Assembly (NCBI RefSeq): GCF_002760435.1
Contig: NZ_AUUU01000031.1
Span: forward strand, 1-64,000
Direction of reading: 5' to 3'
DNA from: Clostridium sp. LS
GTDB lineage: Bacteria > Bacillota > Clostridia > Clostridiales > Clostridiaceae
Length of the DNA stretch: 64,000 bases
The notes below the pieces were generated by a model, which was not told the DNA's origin, did not search any database, and was given only the letters and a program-made list of their open reading frames with translations. Position numbers and translations under genes: made by a program. Positions 18,100 through 26,087 of the stretch are shown in pieces. How positions within the stretch are numbered: position 1 is the stretch's first letter; the number at the start of each line of letters is the position of its first letter.

Positions 18100-19122
18100 T
18101 TAAATATACTTTAAATCCTCAATAAATTCTAGAACATTTTCTTCTTTTGTTGCCCAAGAGGTTACCAGCCTAATTGCTGAGTTATTACCATTAATTATCT
18201 TTTCAATATAAAAAGAATACTTTTCATTTAGTTTTTTAATCGCATCATTAGGCAAAATAGGGAATTGTTGATTTGTACATGAATCAGTTAAAAATTCATA
18301 CCCTTTTTCTTTCAATGCATCTTTTAACATAATAGCCATTCTATTAGCATGTTTTGCAAGATCAAAATATAAATCATCCTTAAATAGTTCTTTAAATTGA
18401 ATACCTAATAATCTACCTTTTGCAAGTAACCCACCTTTTTGTTTTATATAATATCTAAAATCTTCTTTTAATGCATCATTACAAATAATAAGTGCCTCAC
18501 CAAAAAGCGCTCCATTTTTTGTTCCGCCAATATAAAAAGCATCTACTAAATTAGCTATGTCTTCTAATGATAAATCATTTTTTTCTGCCACAAGCGCAGA
18601 TCCTAAACGTGCACCATCCATATATAAAAGCAAGTTATTTTCTTTACAGCATTTATGTAAATTTATTAATTCTGATTTAGTATATATAGTCCCTAATTCC
18701 GTAGAATCTGATATATAAACTAATTTAGGCTGAACCATATGTTCATCACTATGAGCCTCCACAACTTTTTGAATCAAAGCTGGTGTAAGCTTTCCATCTG
18801 TAGTATTTGCAGTTATTACCTTATGACCTGTAGCTTCAATGGCTCCAGTTTCATGGCAGTTAATATGACTTGTATCAGCGCCTATTGCTGCTTGGTGTGG
18901 TCTTAAAAAAGCGGAAATAGCAGTTAAATTTACTTGAGTTCCTCCAACTAAGAGGTGAATATCAACATCTTCTCGACCTAGTTTCTCTTTTAATAACTCT
19001 ATAGCCTTTTCAGTATAACCATCTGTGCTATACCCGTCTGTTTGTTCATAGTTCGTTTCAATTAAAGCATTTAATATTCTTTCATGGGCACCTTCACTAT
19101 AATCATTTTTAAAACTGTACAT
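18100..19122 (-). CDS. ltaE: Low-specificity L-threonine aldolase
   Basis: PLP enzyme of 340 aa that splits L-threonine/L-allo-threonine to glycine and acetaldehyde. The PLP lysine lies in YIGGTKNGALFGEA (K202 from the chosen start), and MDGARLGSAL supplies the cofactor Asp. The start is set at the ATG at 19122 because GGAGGG lies eight bases before it; the frame stays open nine codons further but without such a site. It begins 14 bp after the M16 peptidase gene and ends at a strong terminator. Confidence 0.9.
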   Translation of the reverse strand: MYSFKNDYSEGAHERILNALIETNYEQTDGYSTDGYTEKAIELLKEKLGREDVDIHLLVGGTQVNLTAISAFLRPHQAAIGADTSHINCHETGAIEATGHKVITANTTDGKLTPALIQKVVEAHSDEHMVQPKLVYISDSTELGTIYTKSELINLHKCCKENNLLLYMDGARLGSALVAEKNDLSLEDIANLVDAFYIGGTKNGALFGEALIICNDALKEDFRYYIKQKGGLLAKGRLLGIQFKELFKDDLYFDLAKHANRMAIMLKDALKEKGYEFLTDSCTNQQFPILPNDAIKKLNEKYSFYIEKIINGNNSAIRLVTSWATKEENVLEFIEDLKYI

Positions 19123-19135
19123 TTTATCCCTCCGT

Positions 19136-20410
19136 TTATGCTGTCTCAATTATTTGTATTGTCATTTTTTTCAATACTCTACTTCCTATATCAAATACCA
19201 TTTCACTGGTTACTTTATCTAATTCATCAGCTTCGCCTAAATATATTTTATAATCTCCAAACATAGAATCATAGGTTGCCAATTCCTTTGCCAAAACTAT
19301 ACTTTGTTCTTCCCTAAATAATTTTTTTAATCTAAAGTTCTTCATTAATTGTTCCAATTGTTTTTTATCAAATTCTGATTCTGCTAACTCTAATTTTTTT
19401 ATACATTCTCTAATTAATGCTATTGACTTATCTACATTTTCCTTTGATGTATTAAACGTGATTTTATATAATTTTATATAATTTTCATGTGCAATTTTAG
19501 TTATTACATCATAAATAAGACCATTTTTAGTCCTTAATATATCGTAAAGCATAGAATTTACGCCTTCTCCAAAATATTGATTAAAAAGCTTAAGAGATTT
19601 AATTTCTATATTGCTTAAAGAGTCTATTGGGCACACTATTTCCACTCTGCAAGTTTTTATTCCTTCTCTTTTATTATAAAATATTTCATTTTTAGGCTCT
19701 TCATAATCAAAGTTATTAGCCAGCTCAGTGTTGCATTCCACATTTTCCCCAGAATTCTTCCATTCTCCAAATAACTCAATTATAATATCTTTAACTCTCT
19801 CAAATTTTACACATGAGACTACTGCTATTGAAGTATTTTTAGGACTATAGTAATTGCAATAAAACTCCTTAATATCACTTAGTGTCATTTTTTCTAAACT
19901 ATCCTTAGTTCCTATAATGGGATGCTTTATCCTTCTCTTATTGAAACAATTAAAAAATAACTTGTCTTCACAATATTGTTCTAAATCTTCATCCCATTCC
20001 TTAAGTTCTTCTTTTATTACATCCATTTCTTCTTTAAAACCATCATTATTAAAGCTTGGATTAAGAACTATATCACTCAATAATTCTAGACCACCTTTTA
20101 AATCTTCCTTAAGCAGTGTTCCATAATAAATAACATAAGGATAATTAGTCATGGCATTATTAAAGCCAAAAAGATTACTTAAACCTTCGTTAATCTCTTT
20201 TTCAGTCCTATTTTTTGTTCCCTTATAAACCATATGTTCAGTTGCATGAGCAACTCCGAACTTCTCTTTCTCAACTCCGGCACCCGCATTTAAAGATATA
20301 CAAATTGATGCAAGTTCGGAATCCGTATGCTTATATATTAATTTCAAACCATTTTCTAAAATATATTCTTCCAAATACTCTTTCTCCTTGTACCTTGATT
20401 TTAATGCCAT
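19136..20410 (-). CDS. M16-family zinc peptidase
   Basis: Pitrilysin/insulinase-type metallopeptidase of 424 aa. The inverted zinc motif H55-A-T-E58-H59 (VAHATEHMVYKG) is intact. A C-terminal M16 domain (ITSEM/TFNTSKENVDKSIALI region) follows, as in the short two-domain processing peptidases. No signal peptide is visible, so it probably acts in the cytosol. It is followed closely by the threonine aldolase gene. Its substrate is unknown. The nearby SCIFF peptide genes make a peptide-processing role conceivable, but nothing in the sequence proves it. Confidence 0.85.
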   Translation of the reverse strand: MALKSRYKEKEYLEEYILENGLKLIYKHTDSELASICISLNAGAGVEKEKFGVAHATEHMVYKGTKNRTEKEINEGLSNLFGFNNAMTNYPYVIYYGTLLKEDLKGGLELLSDIVLNPSFNNDGFKEEMDVIKEELKEWDEDLEQYCEDKLFFNCFNKRRIKHPIIGTKDSLEKMTLSDIKEFYCNYYSPKNTSIAVVSCVKFERVKDIIIELFGEWKNSGENVECNTELANNFDYEEPKNEIFYNKREGIKTCRVEIVCPIDSLSNIEIKSLKLFNQYFGEGVNSMLYDILRTKNGLIYDVITKIAHENYIKLYKITFNTSKENVDKSIALIRECIKKLELAESEFDKKQLEQLMKNFRLKKLFREEQSIVLAKELATYDSMFGDYKIYLGEADELDKVTSEMVFDIGSRVLKKMTIQIIETA

Positions 20411-20552
20411 TAATTTTCATTATAATTTCTTAAGAAACATACTTCAATTAAAATTTTATAATATTATTTATTCAATTGTATATTACCAGACATTATTCCA
20501 TCATCTATAGCTAATTAATTAGAAAATAATATTATATTCGTGCATACCCATA

Positions 20553-20750
20553 CCAGAAAGAAATGGTACTCTTTTGCGTAGTGTTGCATTGAGAATATAT
20601 CTGTATGGATTTCTTCATTAGAAGTTGTTCCATCTATGCCTGTCCAAATTTTACATTTGGAGCAGGCATAGATGGGCACAACTTCTAATGTTAGAAATCC
20701 ACAGCTATATTCTCTAGCAACCGAGCAATAGAGTACCATTTCTTTCGGCT
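20553..20750. repeat. Long near-perfect palindrome downstream of scfB
   Basis: The two arms of about 95 bp are roughly 85% complementary. Matching blocks include GAAAGAAATGGTACTCT, GAGAATAT, GGATTTCT, CATTAGAAGTTGT, CCATCTATGCCTG and TCCAAAT around a short centre at about 20645. Transcribed either way it would form one long hairpin. A 74-codon open frame across it on the minus strand is an accident of the palindrome, or a repeat-borne frame. The element fills the 360-bp gap between scfB and the M16 gene and may also stop scfB transcription. Confidence 0.85.
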
Positions 20751-20770
20751 GAGTATCACTGAATTATATA

Positions 20771-22132
20771 TTAATTTTCTTCCGCTTTTAGGGCAATTGC
20801 GCATTCGATTCTTTTCTTTTGCATTTTGCACCCAATTTCATATGGTATATTCATATCTCCATTAAAATTGAAATTATTAGCTTGGCATCCACCACTGCAG
20901 TAGAATCTTGCCCAGCACTCTTTACATTTAGGTTTATTATATATATGCGCTTTTTTAAATTCCTTAGCTAAAGCTTCATTATAAGTATCCTCGTAAATGC
21001 TTCCTAACTTAAATTCTTCTTTTCCTACAAATTGATGACATGGGTATACATCTCCTTGAGGAGTTATTGCTACATATTCAAAGCCGGCTCCACATCCAGA
21101 AATTCTTTTATATACGCATGGGCCGCCTTGAAGATCTATATTAAAATGATAAAATTTAAATTCACCGTTTCCTTGTCTTTTTCTTTCTGCCATTTCTTCG
21201 TATAGCTTGTCATAATTATCAAAAATAGTCTCTATATCTTCCTCCCTAATTGAAAGGGGGTGTCCATTTTCTAATACAACAGGTTCAATTGATAATTCCC
21301 TAAAGCCCTCATTTACCATAGCCATAACATCTTGATAAAAATCGGTATTTTCCCTTGTAAAAGTACCTCTTACATAATAAGTTTTTCCTTTAGTTCTTCT
21401 CTTAATCATTTCTTTAATATTAGGAATTATGTCATCGTAAGAACCACTCTTATCAGCCTTTATTCTTACCTTATCATTAACTTCTTTTCTTCCGTCTAAA
21501 GAAAGAATTATATTGCCCATTTCTTTGTCCATATAGTCCATCATATCTGGAGTTAAAAGCGTAGCATTTGTAGTCATTGTAAATCTAACTTTCTTGCCCC
21601 ACTTTTCTTCATTATCTCTAGCATACTTAATTATTTCTTTTATTGTATCCATAATTAAGGTTGGTTCTCCACCAAATAAATCAATTTCTATATTTTTTCT
21701 TGGACCACTTCTTTTAATAACATAATCTATTGCCTTTTTAGCCGTTTCAATATTCATGACTCCGCCATGTCCATGATACTCTCCTTCATCAGCAAAGCAA
21801 TATTTGCATCTTAGGTTACATCCATGAATTACATTTAAACAAATGGCCTTTATATAATCTCTATCATCCATAGATTTATGTGCTATTTCTTCGTATTGAT
21901 CTTGTGAATAAAGAATACCTTCTTCAGCTAATTCTTGAATTTCGTCATAAGCTTCTGAAAGTTCTTCTTCATTATACTTATCACCTAGCTTCTCCATTAC
22001 TGCCTTCTTGTTCATTAATTTATCATCATCTAATATATCATAAACTAGTTCATCAACAACATGAACTGCTCCTGTATTTACATCTAAAACAAAATAATTT
22101 TCACCTTGTTTAAATTTATGTATTAAAGACAA
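20771..22132 (-). CDS. scfB: SCIFF peptide maturase, radical SAM/SPASM
   Basis: 453-aa radical SAM enzyme that installs a thioether cross-link in the SCIFF peptide. An N-terminal peptide-recognition (RRE-like) region with VHVVDELVYDIL spans about 1-90. The radical SAM cluster motif is C105-x3-C109-x2-C112 (CNLRCKYCFADEGEY). The C-terminal SPASM region has CGAGFEYVAITPQGDVYPCH and then KPKCKECWARFYCSGGCQAN, giving auxiliary iron-sulfur clusters. The substrate gene scfA lies 59 bp upstream on the same strand, the invariable clostridial arrangement. Confidence 0.95.
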   Translation of the reverse strand: MSLIHKFKQGENYFVLDVNTGAVHVVDELVYDILDDDKLMNKKAVMEKLGDKYNEEELSEAYDEIQELAEEGILYSQDQYEEIAHKSMDDRDYIKAICLNVIHGCNLRCKYCFADEGEYHGHGGVMNIETAKKAIDYVIKRSGPRKNIEIDLFGGEPTLIMDTIKEIIKYARDNEEKWGKKVRFTMTTNATLLTPDMMDYMDKEMGNIILSLDGRKEVNDKVRIKADKSGSYDDIIPNIKEMIKRRTKGKTYYVRGTFTRENTDFYQDVMAMVNEGFRELSIEPVVLENGHPLSIREEDIETIFDNYDKLYEEMAERKRQGNGEFKFYHFNIDLQGGPCVYKRISGCGAGFEYVAITPQGDVYPCHQFVGKEEFKLGSIYEDTYNEALAKEFKKAHIYNKPKCKECWARFYCSGGCQANNFNFNGDMNIPYEIGCKMQKKRIECAIALKAEEN

Positions 22133-22162
22133 ATTAGTTTCCTCCTAAACATATAAAAGTAA

Positions 22163-22184
22163 GCAGTAACTATATAGTTACTGC
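22163..22184 (-). terminator. Attenuator hairpin between scfA and scfB
   Basis: A perfect 22-bp palindrome (GCAGTAACTAT followed by its complement) lies 8 bp after the scfA stop and is followed by TTACTTTTATAT on the minus strand. It has a partial T-run, so it probably ends only part of the transcripts. More peptide message than enzyme message would result. Confidence 0.65.
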
Positions 22185-22191
22185 CTGAAAT

Positions 22192-22329
22192 TTAGTTTTC
22201 ACATTCTAAGTTTGCAACTGTACAAGATGTCTTACAAGCTGATTGACATGAATTTGCACATTCTTTACATCCTGGCTTACACAAACTATCTTTTATGTTT
22301 GGTTTGTTTATAGTTTTTATGTGTTTCAT
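22192..22329 (-). CDS. scfA: SCIFF ribosomal peptide precursor
   Basis: 45-aa precursor of the 'six cysteines in forty-five' family. It begins MKHIKTINKPNIKDSLCKPG and contains the family core CQSACKTSCTVANLECEN. Cysteines are at 17, 21, 24, 28, 32, 36 and 43, one more than the six of the family name. The core SCQSACKTSC is nearly invariant in clostridia. ScfB links a Cys sulfur to a residue in this core. The final product and its biological role remain unknown in the whole class. The start at 22329 leaves 132 bp to the EIIB gene upstream. Confidence 0.95.
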   Translation of the reverse strand: MKHIKTINKPNIKDSLCKPGCKECANSCQSACKTSCTVANLECEN

Positions 22330-22461
22330 TAAATAATCCTCCATTAATAAAATATCCATGCTAATTATATCATAATATACTAAAGTATAAAAGATTTAGT
22401 GAAATCTCTTTTTCCCTATATTTTATTTGTAAAGGTGGAAAACTATTCCTGATACAAAATG

Positions 22462-22722
22462 CTATTTTACTCCAGCGACTCTAATAAATTCATTTTTAAG
22501 TTCATTCACATTATGATATCTAAAAATAATTTGCAATTGCTCATTTGTTTCAACAACTCCAAGTACTCCATCTACCATTCTTAAGAATCCAATATCAACC
22601 TTTTTCTTATCTTTTAAGTTCAGCCTTAATCTTGTGGAACACTCTCCTACCGATATTATATTTTCTGTAGGCCCGACAAATTTAAAAATATCCCTAGCCG
22701 CCTTATATAATTCTATACTCAT
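22462..22722 (-). CDS. Stand-alone PTS EIIB domain, glucose/sucrose family
   Basis: 86-aa protein equal to a single EIIB domain (PF00367). It keeps the phosphocysteine: C28 in SVGECSTRLRLNLKD, and the downstream MVDGVLGVVETNEQLQIIF pattern. Normally this domain is fused to a membrane EIIC. No EIIC or EIIA is nearby, so it may accept phosphate from a general EIIA and serve another permease, or act as a phosphorylation sensor. The ATG has GGGGG seven bases upstream. It is a separate unit between scfA and a 580-bp non-coding stretch. Confidence 0.85.
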   Translation of the reverse strand: MSIELYKAARDIFKFVGPTENIISVGECSTRLRLNLKDKKKVDIGFLRMVDGVLGVVETNEQLQIIFRYHNVNELKNEFIRVAGVK

Positions 22723-22863
22723 AGAAAAACCCCCATATTAATTTATTTGTATGATAATATAAAAGGTATTCAACAGCTTCTATAACTTCCTTATGTAAAA
22801 ATACTAGCTACCATATAAATATTCAGTTTATTTATCAATACCTTACTTTACTTACTAAAAATA

Positions 22864-22945
22864 AAAATATAATAAATATTTAATATAAATTTGTTCATGC
22901 ACAATTTATATCAGTTTTTCTTTTATATAATATTTATTATATTTT
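22864..22945. repeat. AT-rich inverted repeat in the 580-bp gap upstream of the EIIB gene
   Basis: AAAATATAATAAATATT and its exact 17-bp complement enclose a second, shorter pair (ATATAAATT / AATTTATAT), making an 82-nt hairpin. It is 140 bp upstream of the EIIB gene. The remainder of 22723-23300 is very AT-rich. Apart from a small GTAATC/GATTAC hairpin near 22955 and the terminator at 23242, no gene or known RNA is seen in it. Confidence 0.5.
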
Positions 22946-23241
22946 ATTTCAGTAATCCTTTACAGATTACGCCCTTTTAATTTTACGCAATATTGTTTAT
23001 CCCCTAAAACCTCTATTACCTATTACAATTAAGCACTAAGTATTTATTTATCTTAATTGTACTTAACTACAATTAAATAACAATAAATCATGTAATCACC
23101 ATAGTTGATATAGCATTTACCCCTAATAAAATAAATAACTCTCTCTACTATTAGATTATACCTATATCTATCTTAATTTTATATTATACTAAAGTATACT
23201 TTTTTTATTTATAATTCTACTACTTTCCCAATTCTAACCAT

Positions 23242-23293
23242 AAAAAAAACAATATAAATGCAATGCTTTTACTTATTTCATCACATTTATATT
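23242..23293 (-). terminator. Terminator of the LAL regulator gene
   Basis: On the minus strand AATATAAATG pairs with CATTTATATT, followed by GTTTTTTTTA. It begins 8 bp after the stop codon of the regulator gene. Confidence 0.85.
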
Positions 23294-23300
23294 ATCTTAT

Positions 23301-25769
23301 CTAGATAATCCCTTTTTCTTTTAGAAGATTTATAGCTACTATTTTATTTTTTACATCCAATTTGTAATATACAGATGCTATATGCTTTTTTACAGTAACT
23401 AGTGCTATATTTAATTTCTTTGATATATCAATTTGTTTATATCCTTCATGTACTAGCCTCATTATCTCAAGTTCCCTTGGCGTCAATTCAACCATTTCCG
23501 CCTCACTATTAATTTTTTTATATATTTCACTAAACTTCTTGCATTTAGGAAATAGCATTTCCGCATATTTATTTTCATTTTTAAGTTCATTAAGTATAGG
23601 AAGTATATGTGGAGACAGCTCTATAAAGGACATTATAATATTATCATCTTCCGCTAAGCTAATTGCCTTTATTAATGATTTTTTTGCATCGTCTAGTCCA
23701 TAAAGATTATACTTTGCAATTGAATCAAATATATAAGCATATAAAATTCCAAATATAATATTTTTTCTTGAATAAGCTTCTAACATAATTTCAGCGTGAA
23801 CTTCTAATTCAATATAACTCTTTTTAATTACCATTGAAAAAGCCGATATAATATAGTTCATACGAGTACTAGGTGAAATGATTTGCATATTCAGAGACTC
23901 TGTATCTTCAATCCATTTGTCAATACATTTTAAATTTCCAGTAATCCCATCAACATACCTTAATGCTAATTCTGTTCCATTAAGATATTTAGGAATATTA
24001 AGATTTTTATATTCTTCAATTAAACTTCTATACTTACTTCTAAATCTATAAATATCGTCTTTATTTATATGAATTCTCATTAGAAGAAAAAGTGCACATA
24101 TTATAATACTTATCTGTCTTTTAGCTCTTGCTTTATATAATGCCTTATACGCATATAATTCACTATTATCTAGATCCCCTGTTTCAAAAAAATATTCAGC
24201 GCTAATCAAATAATCTATTCCCGCCGCTCCACCATTTGATATATGAATAAAATAAGTTAATTCATTTTTCAAATGATCTGCCAAGCTTTTTAATTCACCT
24301 TTTTCTCTATGAAATAAACATAAAAGATGAGGAGAGCCAAAAGTGACTGGCATTTTATTATTAGCAATCTTCGAGGTTCCTCCTTGTAATAATTCATATG
24401 CTTTTTTATGATATTCAGTCATCTTTTTAATATTATCAATTAGCAGAATACTTTCCAAAAATGTAATTTCTCCCAGAACCTGTTTTCTATCATTTAAATC
24501 ATCATTTACTTCATAAATAACCCACAACTCATATAAAAGCTCTTTACCTGCTATAGGGTCTACATAAATTATATAGAAAAAGATATATATCAGATATGCT
24601 ATAGGTCTATTTACTTTTTCCTCTAAACTCAACTCATTAAACACTGGCGCAATAACCTTTTCCCATGACATAGTAAGATCTATTGTTTTATTTCTTTCTA
24701 TTAAATCAAGTATACGATAGTAATTTTTTGCCTTGTAGTAATATTCCATAGCTCTTGAATCTTGAAAATTATTTGAATACCAGTCACCACAAGCGTTATT
24801 AATTCTATTTGAATCTATATTCCACGATAAAAATTCTTCTTTTAAAGCACTTTTTAAAATTGCATGAAAAGTGTAAAACTTTGATTTATCATTGTATTTT
24901 ATAAAACAGTTATTTGATAGCAGCTCTTTAATCACATCTCCAGCCGTCTCATTTTCAGTAACATACATGGCCTGTTCTAAAGTGAAATTTTCAACTTGCG
25001 AAAGTTTTAGAAGAATTTGTTTCGTTATTTCATCAAATTTATCAAATACGGCTGTTTTAATAATTTCAGTTGCTTTAGGTATATTATGAAGAGTTTTAGT
25101 ACTATTATATTGAAGTAATGCCAGATAAGTAGCTGAAGTCCATCCCCCTGTATACGAATATACCTCTTCCTTTTCTTCCTGGTTTAAATTTATCCCATTA
25201 ATTTCAAAAAATTCAATTGTTTCATTATAATCGAACGCTATATCATCTTGCCACATTACCAGACATTTTTGCTTTAATTCAACTTCTTGGTATTGGTCAT
25301 CAGGTTTATTACGGCTTATTATAACCATGTGAAAATTTGGTATTTCAGCAAAAGCAAGGGCCTTTATAAATTGATTAATATAAGTGATTTTTGTATCGTA
25401 CCAATCATCAATAATAAAGACTGTTTTCTGTTTTATTTCCTCCTTAATATCATCTATGATTCTATAGAAATCCATATTATTTTTTGGAAATCCATATGAG
25501 CTAAGTCTTTTACTTAGATTTGAGCATATACTTTTCATGGAGTTGCAAAATTTATACCACACGCAAATATCATCATTTTCTTCATTTGCCGTATCAAACC
25601 AAATAGTCTGCACATCTTTTTTCTTATCTAGAAAATTTTTAACTGAAGTTGTTTTTCCATACCCCATAGATGCAGATATAAAGAATACAGGTACTTCAAA
25701 AATTTGTGAAAGCATATCATCTATACGCTTTCTATGTAATATCTTAGGTCTATAGATCTGACTTCTCAT
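23301..25769 (-). CDS. MalT/LAL-type LuxR-family regulator
   Basis: Large ATP-dependent transcription factor of 822 aa. The N-terminal STAND/NTPase module has Walker A SASMGYGKTTSVK (about 33-45) and Walker B VFIIDDW. The middle, from about residue 330 to 730, is helical repeat (TPR-like), with no catalytic motif. The C-terminus is a LuxR helix-turn-helix, ELTPRELEIMRLVHEGYKQI then IALVTVKKHIASVYYKL. MalT relatives bind an inducer on the helical domain and oligomerise with ATP. The inducer and target genes are unknown; the only close same-strand gene is the EIIB gene 580 bp downstream. The ATG at 25769 has GGGG upstream. Confidence 0.88.
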   Translation of the reverse strand: MRSQIYRPKILHRKRIDDMLSQIFEVPVFFISASMGYGKTTSVKNFLDKKKDVQTIWFDTANEENDDICVWYKFCNSMKSICSNLSKRLSSYGFPKNNMDFYRIIDDIKEEIKQKTVFIIDDWYDTKITYINQFIKALAFAEIPNFHMVIISRNKPDDQYQEVELKQKCLVMWQDDIAFDYNETIEFFEINGINLNQEEKEEVYSYTGGWTSATYLALLQYNSTKTLHNIPKATEIIKTAVFDKFDEITKQILLKLSQVENFTLEQAMYVTENETAGDVIKELLSNNCFIKYNDKSKFYTFHAILKSALKEEFLSWNIDSNRINNACGDWYSNNFQDSRAMEYYYKAKNYYRILDLIERNKTIDLTMSWEKVIAPVFNELSLEEKVNRPIAYLIYIFFYIIYVDPIAGKELLYELWVIYEVNDDLNDRKQVLGEITFLESILLIDNIKKMTEYHKKAYELLQGGTSKIANNKMPVTFGSPHLLCLFHREKGELKSLADHLKNELTYFIHISNGGAAGIDYLISAEYFFETGDLDNSELYAYKALYKARAKRQISIIICALFLLMRIHINKDDIYRFRSKYRSLIEEYKNLNIPKYLNGTELALRYVDGITGNLKCIDKWIEDTESLNMQIISPSTRMNYIISAFSMVIKKSYIELEVHAEIMLEAYSRKNIIFGILYAYIFDSIAKYNLYGLDDAKKSLIKAISLAEDDNIIMSFIELSPHILPILNELKNENKYAEMLFPKCKKFSEIYKKINSEAEMVELTPRELEIMRLVHEGYKQIDISKKLNIALVTVKKHIASVYYKLDVKNKIVAINLLKEKGII

Positions 25770-26040
25770 ATGTATTTCCCCTTTATTATTGCAGTTTATA
25801 TGTAAATATTGATTAATTATACTATCTATAACTATATAAATTATATTTTAACCCCAATACTACATATTATCGCATCATCCCCTAAGTTAACCTTTATTAG
25901 AACTATTTTATCATATTTAAATTCAACTTCAAATCTATTGTATTGCGCAATTTCCTTTAGTTTACTATTGATAATATTTACATTTAATATAATCTTGGAA
26001 CTAAACTTAAATATCCCAATTACATTCAAAACAATTAACA

Positions 26041-26069
26041 AAAATACCCTGAAAATTTCAGGGTATTTT
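26041..26069. terminator. Terminator of htpG
   Basis: AAAATACCCTGAAA and TTTCAGGGTATTTT form a 14-bp perfect stem with one loop base listed between them, 19 bp after the htpG stop. The 270 bp between here and the LAL regulator start contain only a weak 66-codon minus-strand frame without ATG or ribosome binding site, and the regulator's promoter. Confidence 0.85.
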
Positions 26070-26087
26070 CTGAATGCATTTAAACCA

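Noticed and set aside
20515..20739. 74-codon minus-strand frame ending next to the scfB gap
   Set aside because: It lies across the long palindrome, has no ribosome binding site, and its codons are dictated by the repeat arms.
25841..26041. 66-codon minus-strand frame between htpG and the LAL regulator
   Set aside because: It would start with TTG inside the htpG terminator region, has no ribosome binding site and no recognised family. The residue pattern looks mildly protein-like, so a decayed gene is possible, but unsupported.
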